From Syntrophomonadaceae bacterium (GTDB taxonomy: Bacteria; Bacillota; Dethiobacteria; DTU022; UBA8154), in NCBI GenBank assembly GCA_007122565.1, contig SKTJ01000315.1, positions 1 through 12,221 of the forward strand: a stretch of DNA of 12,221 bases, read 5' to 3'. The position numbers and the translations under genes are program-made. Every line of letters starts with the position of its first letter. Within the stretch, counting starts at the first letter, position 1. Below are positions 1 to 5,514 of this stretch, one piece after another. The notes below the pieces were generated by a model. It saw only the letters and a list, made by a program, of their open reading frames with translations, did no database searches and was not told the DNA's origin.

Positions 1-73
1 TTGAAAATAACTTTCTACTTTAAGACAAGTTCATTATCATCAGTTTTACCCAGCCCTCTGCCTTCATTTCCGT

Positions 74-102
74 ATTATACCACATGGCAATCAAAATGTC
101 CC
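74..102 (-). promoter_or_regulatory. candidate leftward promoter, extended -10
   Basis: On the minus strand a perfect TATAAT (79 to 74) is preceded directly by TGG, which makes an extended -10 element. A weak -35, GGGACA (102 to 97, 4 of 6 matches to TTGACA), lies 17 bases upstream. Transcription would run out of the window to the left, so the target gene is not visible. The prediction rests on motif match only. Confidence 0.4.
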
Positions 103-174
103 CGTACCACGTAGTAGCACGGCAAGCCATGAGTGCCCCTAACAAAATAAGCAAAATACAAAATACAAAATAAA

Positions 175-201
175 TTAGCACTCAAATTTCAATGAGTGCC
201 A
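175..201. promoter_or_regulatory. CIRCE-like inverted repeat (possible HrcA site)
   Basis: TTAGCACTC (175-183) and GAGTGCCA (194-201) form an inverted repeat. One half is a perfect CIRCE half-site; the other departs in its last bases. The spacer is 10 bases, whereas the canonical CIRCE spacer is 9. No groES/groEL, hrcA or dnaK gene is visible, but a leftward promoter candidate lies about 75-100 bases away and a heat-shock gene could start beyond the left edge. It could equally be a chance match in AT-rich DNA. Confidence 0.3.
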
Positions 202-231
202 TCATTATTGCTATATCTTTATATATAAGGG

Positions 232-317
232 CGGATCATGGGGACGGTCCTTTTGATCCACTACTCACGCGCCGGGGAATCCGCTATTCGGATCAAAAGG
301 ACCGTCCCCATAATCCG
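232..317. repeat. long palindromic REP/MITE-like element
   Basis: Positions 240-259 and 290-309 form a perfect 20-bp inverted repeat around a 30-base loop. The pairing extends outward to 232-259/290-317 (28 bp) with a single mismatch, which is a G-T wobble on one strand. The arms carry the core GGGGACGGTCC. The 12-mer AATCCGYTATTC is present twice, at 278-289 (loop) and 312-323 (flank). The element lies just after the stop codon of the DUF2933 gene but has no T-run on either side, so it does not look like a simple intrinsic terminator. GGGGACGG-type palindromes resemble the REP-like repeats that RAYT (Y1-type) transposases act on; that assignment is inference. Confidence 0.6.
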
Positions 318-331
318 TTATTCCCGCTGTT

Positions 332-532
332 TCAGTGATCTTTTTTGCCGCGCATGCCCCACATCATTGCCACATGCATCAAGGGACAGAGCAGGAAAAT
401 AAGCCAGGTGCTGCTTCCTAAAGAGGCACTACTTGTTAAGAAATATACAAGGAACAGAATAGGCACAGCACAACAGATTAACATTAAAATTTTATGCTGG
501 CTTAATAAGCCAGCTTTTTTTCCTTCGCTCAT
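332..532 (-). CDS. DUF2933 family small membrane protein
   Basis: The product has 66 residues and probably two short membrane segments. The first follows a Lys-rich N-terminus (around ILMLICCAVPILFLVYFLT) and the second carries the family signature LLCPLMHVAMMWGMR near the C-terminus, which ends in basic residues and His. The ATG at 532 was chosen because GGAGGAA lies 6 bases upstream. A TTG at 547 would add five residues but overlaps that ribosome binding site. DUF2933 proteins have no established biochemical role; many are met beside copper- or other metal-handling genes (recalled, not computed). The gene follows the lgt-like gene by 65 bases in the same direction and is probably co-transcribed with it from the CsoR-like controlled promoter near 1406-1435. 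A long palindrome follows the stop codon. Confidence 0.75.
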   Translation of the reverse strand: MSEGKKAGLLSQHKILMLICCAVPILFLVYFLTSSASLGSSTWLIFLLCPLMHVAMMWGMRGKKDH

Positions 533-597
533 AGAATCTTCCTCCAATTTGATGTTTTTTTTTGCGCGGTCAACCCTGTCCGCCCCCGGCCGTGCTG

Positions 598-1356
598 TTA
601 GGATTTAGCCTTGCCCGTAACTTGTGCTACAAATATTTTCTTGCCCCCAAATAATATGAGCAAAAGAGCTAAAAGGGCTATTGCCAGGCTTCCCAGTTGG
701 GCCATATTGAAAATGGAAAGGAAAACGTGTTCCCCGCGGAAATAATCGATAAAAGCCCTGCTGCTTCCATAGAGTAGCAGATAGAGTAAAAACAAACGCC
801 CTTCAGCCACCCTATTACGAAAATGTAAGAGAACAAAGAATATTGCCAGCGTTGCTAAAAATGTATACAGGGGAATGTTGTGGTAAGGCACTCCGTTCAC
901 AATTCTGGGAAACAGGGCTTGCGTGGAGGGATAGCCGTAAACATCACATCCCAGGCGTGTAATAGCTTCAGCTAATGCCAGGGAGGGCGCCATGACATCT
1001 GCCATCATCCAAAAACCGATCCCTTTTCTCCTGGTGTATATAAAACCGGCAAGTGCTCCCCCGGCTAACCCCCCGAAAAACGCCAATCCCCCATGGTTTA
1101 TGGCAAATATGGAAAGGGGATTAGCGAGAAAAGGAGCAGGGTTAAGTACAACATACAACAGCCTGGCGCCCACAACACCGGCAGCAATAAATAATATTAC
1201 TGTTTCATAAACAAACTCGCTTTTTATTCCCTTTTCCAAAGCCAGCTGTTGTGCCACCAAAATCCCGGCAATAATACCTGCAGCCAGTAAAGCACCGTAA
1301 AGATGCACTGTTAGAAAACCAAGATGATATGACGGCTCAAGATAATTTAGAAGCAT
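598..1356 (-). CDS. lgt: Lgt-like prolipoprotein diacylglyceryl transferase, divergent paralogue
   Basis: The 252-residue polytopic membrane protein has the Lgt fold signatures. These are the glycine-rich loop HGGLAFFGGLAGG (88-100), RLGCDVYGYPS (134-144) and YGSSRAFIDYFR (196-207). Lgt moves diacylglycerol from phosphatidylglycerol to the lipobox Cys of prelipoproteins. By hand alignment to E. coli Lgt, Arg143 and Arg239 are kept (R134, R200) and so is Tyr235 (Y196). His103 is Phe (F94), Asn146 is Cys (C137) and Glu243 is Asp (D204), so activity is uncertain. The ATG at 1356 is preceded by AAGGAG at a long 13-base spacing. It heads a leftward unit with the DUF2933 gene and is divergent from the YHS gene. 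Its promoter has consensus -35 and -10 boxes with a CsoR-like palindrome between them, suggesting metal induction. It is probably a specialised copy, not the housekeeping enzyme. Confidence 0.8.
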   Translation of the reverse strand: MLLNYLEPSYHLGFLTVHLYGALLAAGIIAGILVAQQLALEKGIKSEFVYETVILFIAAGVVGARLLYVVLNPAPFLANPLSIFAINHGGLAFFGGLAGGALAGFIYTRRKGIGFWMMADVMAPSLALAEAITRLGCDVYGYPSTQALFPRIVNGVPYHNIPLYTFLATLAIFFVLLHFRNRVAEGRLFLLYLLLYGSSRAFIDYFRGEHVFLSIFNMAQLGSLAIALLALLLILFGGKKIFVAQVTGKAKS

Positions 1357-1378
1357 ACTCTTACACCATCTCCTTCAT

Positions 1379-1395
1379 ATACCCCACCAGGGTAT
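1379..1395. promoter_or_regulatory. CsoR-like operator 1
   Basis: This imperfect 17-bp palindrome (ATACCC...GGGTAT) matches the GC-tract palindrome bound by copper-sensing CsoR/RcnR-family repressors (B. subtilis-type TACCC-N-GGGGTAT). It lies just downstream of the predicted lgt transcription start, where a bound repressor could block elongation. Confidence 0.5.
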
Positions 1396-1405
1396 CTTTT
1401 ATCAA

Positions 1406-1435
1406 ATTATATACCTCCTAAGGGTATAGTGTCAA
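1406..1435 (-). promoter_or_regulatory. promoter of the lgt-like/DUF2933 unit
   Basis: On the minus strand a perfect TTGACA (1435 to 1430) and a perfect TATAAT (1411 to 1406) are 18 bases apart. A CsoR-like palindrome (1411-1427) fills the spacer and touches the -10 box. The predicted start is near 1399, about 43 bases before the ATG. Confidence 0.7.
1411..1427. promoter_or_regulatory. CsoR-like operator 2
   Basis: ATACCTCCTAAGGGTAT is an imperfect palindrome of the same family as the sites at 1379-1395 and 1463-1479. It occupies the spacer of the leftward lgt promoter, the usual place for direct occlusion of RNA polymerase. Confidence 0.5.
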
Positions 1436-1454
1436 GGGCTCCTGCTCAACACAC

Positions 1455-1482
1455 TTGACACAATACCCCGTAGGGGTATATT
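1455..1482 (+). promoter_or_regulatory. promoter of the YHS-domain gene
   Basis: TTGACA (1455-1460) and TATATT (1477-1482) are 16 bases apart. A CsoR-like palindrome (1463-1479) fills the spacer and enters the -10 box. The start codon of the YHS gene follows about 50 bases downstream. Confidence 0.65.
1463..1479. promoter_or_regulatory. CsoR-like operator 3 (best match)
   Basis: ATACCCCGTAGGGGTAT has perfect 7-bp arms around a 3-base centre and is the closest of the three sites to the known CsoR operators. It lies between the -35 and -10 boxes of the rightward promoter. A further half-site, GGGGTAT, lies at 1507-1513 downstream of the predicted start. Confidence 0.6.
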
Positions 1483-1537
1483 ATTGTAGTGTAAGGTTAT
1501 TCTCAAGGGGTATTGTATTGCAAAGGAGGTTTTTCTT

Positions 1538-1762
1538 ATGCCACTCGATCCTGTTTGCAAGTCTTATTTAAACGATGAAGATATTGAATCCTCAACAACC
1601 TTCAAGGGAAAAACTTACTATTTCTGCTGCCCTGTCTGCCGCCAGGAATTTGAGCAAAACCCTAAAAAGTACACGGGCAAAAACTGGCTAAGTCGCTTGC
1701 TGCACCGTTTGGAAGAAGCCAATGCCCAGGAGTTTAAAGGCAAAAAGCCATCCTGCCACTAA
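1538..1762 (+). CDS. YHS-domain metal-binding miniprotein
   Basis: The 74-residue protein is almost entirely a YHS domain. DPVCKSYL at the N-terminus supplies C7, YYFCCPVCRQEF supplies C30, C31 and C34, and NPKKY closes the domain near residue 45. The rest is a basic amphipathic stretch and a tail ending in C73-H74, which may add metal ligands. YHS domains are short Cys-rich modules found in copper- and heavy-metal-handling proteins, including N-termini of metal-pumping P-type ATPases; the free form is likely a cytoplasmic metal-binding or trafficking protein. The start is clear: AAAGGAGG lies 8 bases before the ATG. The gene is divergent from the lgt-like gene and shares the CsoR-like control region, so both are probably induced together. 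Which metal is bound cannot be read from the sequence; copper is the best guess from the operators. Confidence 0.8.
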   Translation: MPLDPVCKSYLNDEDIESSTTFKGKTYYFCCPVCRQEFEQNPKKYTGKNWLSRLLHRLEEANAQEFKGKKPSCH

Positions 1763-1803
1763 CCGACAAATGTGGCGCGTGGGCGTTTTGTTTGCTACAC
1801 GAC

Positions 1804-1846
1804 GCGGGACAGGGATGCAGCACTGGGAAAGCATCCCCTGTCCCGC
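1804..1846. terminator. hairpin between convergent genes (possible terminator or REP-like repeat)
   Basis: The arms at 1804-1818 (GCGGGACAGGGATGC) and 1831-1846 pair fully except for one bulged base, around a 12-base loop. It lies between the convergent YHS and metallophosphoesterase genes, where a bidirectional terminator would fit. No clear T-run follows on either strand. The GGGACAGGGG arms also resemble dispersed palindromes, so its nature is open. Confidence 0.45.
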
Positions 1847-1865
1847 CATCCGTCCCATTTATTCA

Positions 1866-2693
1866 CTATTGTTCATGTTCTCTACTCAGTTCTACCACAA
1901 TAATCTGGGGCCTAGCGCATAATCTGATTGGCAGGACAACCGGACCGATCCCCTGGGAGATAATCACCTTTGTATAAGGTGTTTCCACTATTCCCGCCCT
2001 GTACTTTTGGCCATATCTTGCGGAAATGAAGGGTGTCCATACGCCGAATATTGTTACCTGCCCCCCATGGGTATGACCGGCAAAGACAACATCAATCTTA
2101 TCAGTCTTAATTTGCTCCACATAATCAGGATGGTGGCTAACCAAAATCACAAAGTCCTCAGCTGAAACATCTGAAATGGTAGGCTCCAGATCCTGTATAT
2201 CCTCGTAAAAATCCCCCACTCCCCCCAGTTTTATCCTGTCAGTCCCTTTTTCAATCCAATATGCCATGTTATCAAGCAAATGTACGCCTGCACCGGCCAT
2301 GGACTGCCTGGTTAAAGGGGCATCTTTCCAATGATCATGATTACCCAGCACACCATAAACGCCAAGTGGCGCCTGCAGATTTTTTAATTCATTAAAGCAA
2401 GGTTCTATGTAATCAGCACTGCTGTAAACGTAGTCGCCACCAAGTAATATTAAATCCGGTGCCAGTCCATTTACCCGCTTCACCAGGTCTCTAAGTCTTG
2501 CTAAAGAAAAGTATGGGCCGTGATGGATATCAGATATAAAAACAATCCGTGTGTTTTCAAACTGTGGGGGGATCTTATTGTCAGCTATTCTTATATGCTT
2601 TTCCTGAATCCAATAGGCTTCTATAAAACTATAGCTTCCCAGGATGATCACGGCTAAACTCAAATACACAAGTAAACGTTTTAAAATCTTCAT
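1866..2693 (-). CDS. membrane-anchored metallophosphoesterase (YkuE-like)
   Basis: The 275-residue protein has an N-terminal membrane anchor (about residues 7-25) followed by a calcineurin-type phosphoesterase domain. All metal-ligand motifs are present: SDIHHG (D55, H57), GGDYV (D87), GNHDHW (N118, H119), SHHPD (H187 or H188) and AGHTHGGQ (H207, H209). These coordinate a dinuclear metal centre that hydrolyses phosphoester or pyrophosphate bonds. Relatives include B. subtilis YkuE and UDP-2,3-diacylglucosamine hydrolase-like enzymes, but the substrate cannot be assigned here. The catalytic domain probably lies outside the membrane. The ATG at 2693 has no Shine-Dalgarno sequence and a -10-like TATACT ends only six bases upstream, so the mRNA may be leaderless. 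The gene is divergent from the HTH-thioredoxin operon and convergent with the YHS gene. Confidence 0.88.
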   Translation of the reverse strand: MKILKRLLVYLSLAVIILGSYSFIEAYWIQEKHIRIADNKIPPQFENTRIVFISDIHHGPYFSLARLRDLVKRVNGLAPDLILLGGDYVYSSADYIEPCFNELKNLQAPLGVYGVLGNHDHWKDAPLTRQSMAGAGVHLLDNMAYWIEKGTDRIKLGGVGDFYEDIQDLEPTISDVSAEDFVILVSHHPDYVEQIKTDKIDVVFAGHTHGGQVTIFGVWTPFISARYGQKYRAGIVETPYTKVIISQGIGPVVLPIRLCARPQIIVVELSREHEQ

Positions 2694-2699
2694 TTTTGT

Positions 2700-2708
2700 A
2701 GTATACCA
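2700..2708 (-). promoter_or_regulatory. candidate extended -10 promoter of the metallophosphoesterase
   Basis: On the minus strand TGG-TATACT (2708 to 2700) is an extended -10 match whose transcription start would fall on or next to the ATG at 2693. No good -35 is seen. This is consistent with a leaderless transcript but unproven. Confidence 0.35.
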
Positions 2709-2773
2709 CTTTCAAAATGTCTCCAAACATGAACGTTCCCTGCGAGATTCCTGCCGCAACATCCCCCTCCGCA

Positions 2774-2801
2774 TTGACACTTTGATACAGGATGATATAA
2801 T
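2774..2801 (+). promoter_or_regulatory. promoter of the HTH-thioredoxin/TAXI operon
   Basis: Perfect TTGACA (2774-2779) and perfect TATAAT (2796-2801) are separated by 16 bases, with TGA before the -10 forming an extended element. The start codon of the regulator gene lies about 47 bases past the predicted transcription start. Being full consensus, this promoter probably needs a repressor to be regulated. Confidence 0.75.
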
Positions 2802-2855
2802 ATGTTATAAGAATATTTTGGAAACCTCATTTTCAGATAGAAAGGTGATGAGACT

Positions 2856-3488
2856 GTGGTGAAAGATGAACGGTCTAAATATTTAACTGTTAAAGAAGCA
2901 GCGCAGACACTGGGAGTAACTCCTTTAACCATACGTCGCTATATTTACCGCGGTTTGCTTGATTCACAGCGCACGCCCGGCGGGCAGCATCGTATTGCTG
3001 TGGATGATTTAACATTACTGAAAAAAGATCATACAGCGGTAAAAACAGGGGAAAAAGAAGACGTTTTAGCTCCTGGTAGTCATGTAAAAACACAGCTTCG
3101 CCTGCAGAAACTGGAAGAAGAGGTGGAGTTGTTAAAAAACCAGCTTGCAGTGGTTTCCAGCGGTTGTATCAGGATAAAAGAGATGGTAGAAGAGCCCCTT
3201 GCTCTCATGGCAGAAGAAACCGCACAGGAGTTATCAGAAAGGTTGGTTCTCTCTGTTCTGGGACCGGGCTGTCAGGCCTGTGACAGCCTCGCAGCACTAA
3301 CGGAGGAGATACTGCATGAATTAAGGCTAAAGCATGCCAGTGTTAAACGGGTCAGAGATCTGGAAAAAATCGCAGCGTATGGGCCCCTCCTGACCCCGGC
3401 ACTGGTGCTGGGTGGGAACGTGGTAATGAGCGGTGTTGTCCCAAGCCGGGAACAGCTTACACGGATCATCAAAGCAGGAGTAAATTAA
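2856..3488 (+). CDS. HTH-thioredoxin-like fusion, putative redox-responsive regulator
   Basis: The 210-residue protein has three parts. Residues 8-47 are a MerR/excisionase-type helix-turn-helix (YLTVKEAAQTLGVTPLTIRR, then the wing-like RTPGGQHRI). Residues about 77-100 form a predicted coiled coil rich in Leu, Glu and Lys, likely for dimerisation. Residues about 130-208 match the small redox-active thioredoxin-like family (Thioredoxin_3). They include VLGPGCQAC with C139-x-x-C142, an AAYG segment and the cis-proline pair T180-P181 before a beta hairpin. C104 is the only other cysteine. The start is GTG with AAAGGTGA 7 bases upstream; a second GTG follows immediately. It is first in an operon, 16 bases before the TRAP permease, so it probably controls that transporter or itself. 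A redox switch through the CxxC pair is inference from architecture. Confidence 0.8.
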   Translation: MVKDERSKYLTVKEAAQTLGVTPLTIRRYIYRGLLDSQRTPGGQHRIAVDDLTLLKKDHTAVKTGEKEDVLAPGSHVKTQLRLQKLEEEVELLKNQLAVVSSGCIRIKEMVEEPLALMAEETAQELSERLVLSVLGPGCQACDSLAALTEEILHELRLKHASVKRVRDLEKIAAYGPLLTPALVLGGNVVMSGVVPSREQLTRIIKAGVN

Positions 3489-3504
3489 AAAGGGGAAACA
3501 TATC

Positions 3505-5514
3505 GTGAAACCCGTCAAAGAGTTTGCCGAAATTAAGCCGGCAGAGTTGACCGATCAAAAGAAAAAACCCCTTTCCGAAATAGGCAAAGCATTGGTATTT
3601 GTCCTATCCCTTGCCATGGTATCCTTCCATCTCTATACGGCCCTCTTTGGTGTGTTGGATGCCCTACTGCAAAGATCTTTGCATTTCACGTTCGCCCTGG
3701 TGCTTATTTTTCTACTCTATCGTGCCATTAGTGATCAGTCCAGGACCCCGTCAAAGTTGTTGAATATTTTTGATGCTTCCTTAATCATATTAAGCCTTCT
3801 TACCTACGGTTATATCGTGTCTAATGCATCCTTACTGGCGGAACGTTTTCCTTTTGTCACCCCTTTGAGCAGTTTTCAGCTCATCGCCGGCATGCTGGGT
3901 GTTATGCTGATGCTGGAAGCCTGTAGAAGAACAGTGGGTGTTGCACTGCCGGTAATTGCCATAATCTTTATCATCTATACCTTTTCCGGCCCCGCTTTGC
4001 CGGGATTACTCTCCCACAGTGGTTTTACCTTCGAATTTGTTATCGATCATCTGTTTTATTCCCCTTATGGCGTCTTTGGCCGCCTGGCCGGCCCTTCTGC
4101 TACCTTTTTATTTGTATTTCTGCTCTTCGGTTCCCTGTTACAGAAAACAGGGGGCGGCGCCTTTTTTATCGATCTTGCCCTGAGCGTGGCAGGCAAACGG
4201 CCAGGTGGCCCGGCCAAAGCTGCCGTTGTAGCCAGCAGCTTAATGGGCACGGTGATCGGCTCCCCTGTTGCCAATGTTTTAACAACAGGCACCTTAACAA
4301 TCCCCCTGATGAAAAAGGCCGGCTACAGAGCCCATTATGCCGCCGGGGTGGAGGCCGCCGCCTCTACCGGAGGCCAGATCACGCCCCCGCTTATGGGAAC
4401 GGCTGCCTTCATGATGGCGGAGATGTTGGGTATCCCCTATTTATCCGTGGTGCAGGCTGCAGTGCTGCCGGCCGCTCTCTATTTTATCACCCTTTTTATA
4501 ATGGTTGACAACCAGACATTAAAACTGGGTCTGGCGGCGCCGGAGTTGAAAGATCTACCAAACCTGAAAACAACTTTCTCGCAAAAAGGTGAATTTGCAC
4601 TTCCCATCGCAGCGATTATCTACGTACTGCTTGCAGGGTATTCTCCCCTCAGAATTGCCACAGTTGCCGTTTTTTCACTCTTAATTACCAGCTACCTGCG
4701 ACCGGCGCACCGCCTTAAGCCAGGGGCTTTGCTCCATGCCCTCTCCAAGGGAGCATCCAGTGCCCTGCCGGTCATAGCTACCATCGGCACAGCAAGCATT
4801 GTTGTTTCCCTGGCTATGCTAACAGGCATTTCCACCCGGTTTGCCCAGATCATTCTCAGCATTTCCAGTGAATCCATGCTATTATCCCTGATTTTAATCA
4901 TGCTTGTCTCCATTTTATTCGGCCTGGGCCTGCCCACACTGGCTGCCTATTTGATACAGGTACCCCTGGTTGTACCGGTGCTCCTTCAGTTAGGAGTGGA
5001 ACCGCTTGTTGCCCACTTCTTTGTTCTATTTTTCGCCGTAATGTCCAACATCACCCCTCCCATTGCTATTGTTGCCTTTGCTGCGGCCGGCATCGCGGCA
5101 GCAGACCCAAACCGCACTGGCTTTGCAGCCTGGAAGCTGGCCTCGACCGCCTTTATCATTCCTTTTATGTTTGTGTATGGTAATGCCCTTTTGATGATGG
5201 GCTCACCATCTGAAATTGTTATTGCCTTTCTCACTGCCACCCTTGGTTGTTTTGCCCTGGCCAGCGCGGTGGAAGGATTTCTGCTAAGCAGGCGGGCCGG
5301 TTACCTGCTGCGATTATTATGTCTCGGTGCAGGCCTTGCCCTGATGAACGTGAATATAATCACAGATTTAATGGGAGTATTTCTTTTATTGACAGTTCTG
5401 CTTATACAGCGTAGAACAAACATACAAAAAATGTTTCCGCAGGCACATCCCACAGATTATCATAAATCTGAATCTCCGTTGCAAGGAGAAAATACGTATG
5501 AAAGAAATGGTTAG
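3505..5514 (+). CDS. TRAP transporter fused permease, 4TM/12TM (TAXI type)
   Basis: The 669-residue integral membrane protein joins the small DctQ-like part (about residues 28-145, four hydrophobic segments) to the large DctM-like part. Signature stretches are GKRPGGPAKAAVVASSLMG (230-248), SPVANVLTTGTLTIPLMKK (253-271) and EAAASTGGQITPPLMGTAAF (283-302), typical of the fused TRAP permeases that pair with TAXI binding proteins. It uses the sodium or proton gradient to import a substrate delivered by the periplasm-side binding protein. TAXI substrates are mostly unknown, with glutamate and other organic acids among those reported. The GTG start has AAGGGG about 10 bases upstream. The gene lies between the HTH-thioredoxin regulator and the binding protein, whose start it overlaps by 17 bases. 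The usual glycine-serine-alanine turn near residue 253 is Ser-Pro here, a minor oddity. Confidence 0.93.
   Translation: MKPVKEFAEIKPAELTDQKKKPLSEIGKALVFVLSLAMVSFHLYTALFGVLDALLQRSLHFTFALVLIFLLYRAISDQSRTPSKLLNIFDASLIILSLLTYGYIVSNASLLAERFPFVTPLSSFQLIAGMLGVMLMLEACRRTVGVALPVIAIIFIIYTFSGPALPGLLSHSGFTFEFVIDHLFYSPYGVFGRLAGPSATFLFVFLLFGSLLQKTGGGAFFIDLALSVAGKRPGGPAKAAVVASSLMGTVIGSPVANVLTTGTLTIPLMKKAGYRAHYAAGVEAAASTGGQITPPLMGTAAFMMAEMLGIPYLSVVQAAVLPAALYFITLFIMVDNQTLKLGLAAPELKDLPNLKTTFSQKGEFALPIAAIIYVLLAGYSPLRIATVAVFSLLITSYLRPAHRLKPGALLHALSKGASSALPVIATIGTASIVVSLAMLTGISTRFAQIILSISSESMLLSLILIMLVSILFGLGLPTLAAYLIQVPLVVPVLLQLGVEPLVAHFFVLFFAVMSNITPPIAIVAFAAAGIAAADPNRTGFAAWKLASTAFIIPFMFVYGNALLMMGSPSEIVIAFLTATLGCFALASAVEGFLLSRRAGYLLRLLCLGAGLALMNVNIITDLMGVFLLLTVLLIQRRTNIQKMFPQAHPTDYHKSESPLQGENTYERNG

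Larger units (their letters stand above)
1..331. other. gene-free AT-rich region left of the DUF2933 gene
   Basis: No reading frame of credible length or codon use lies here on either strand. The region contains a leftward promoter candidate (74-102), three perfect head-to-tail copies of the heptamer CAAAATA (152-172) with a fourth copy at 143-149, a CIRCE-like inverted repeat (175-201) and a long palindrome (232-317). The 9-mer ATGAGTGCC occurs at 129-137 and again at 192-200. If the promoter is real it serves a gene that begins left of the window, because only a 14-codon frame follows it here. Confidence 0.7.

Noticed and set aside
143..172. CRISPR-like or other spaced repeats
   Set aside because: The repeat units are 7 bases and directly abutting or AT-rich; there are no unique spacers and no cas genes.
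533..547. TTG at 547 as the DUF2933 start
   Set aside because: It overlaps the GGAGGAA ribosome binding site that serves the ATG at 532.
2717..2738. ATGT-N6-ACAT and GAACGTTC palindromes as regulator operators
   Set aside because: Both are short and common by chance; nothing places them relative to the promoter in a way that decides function.
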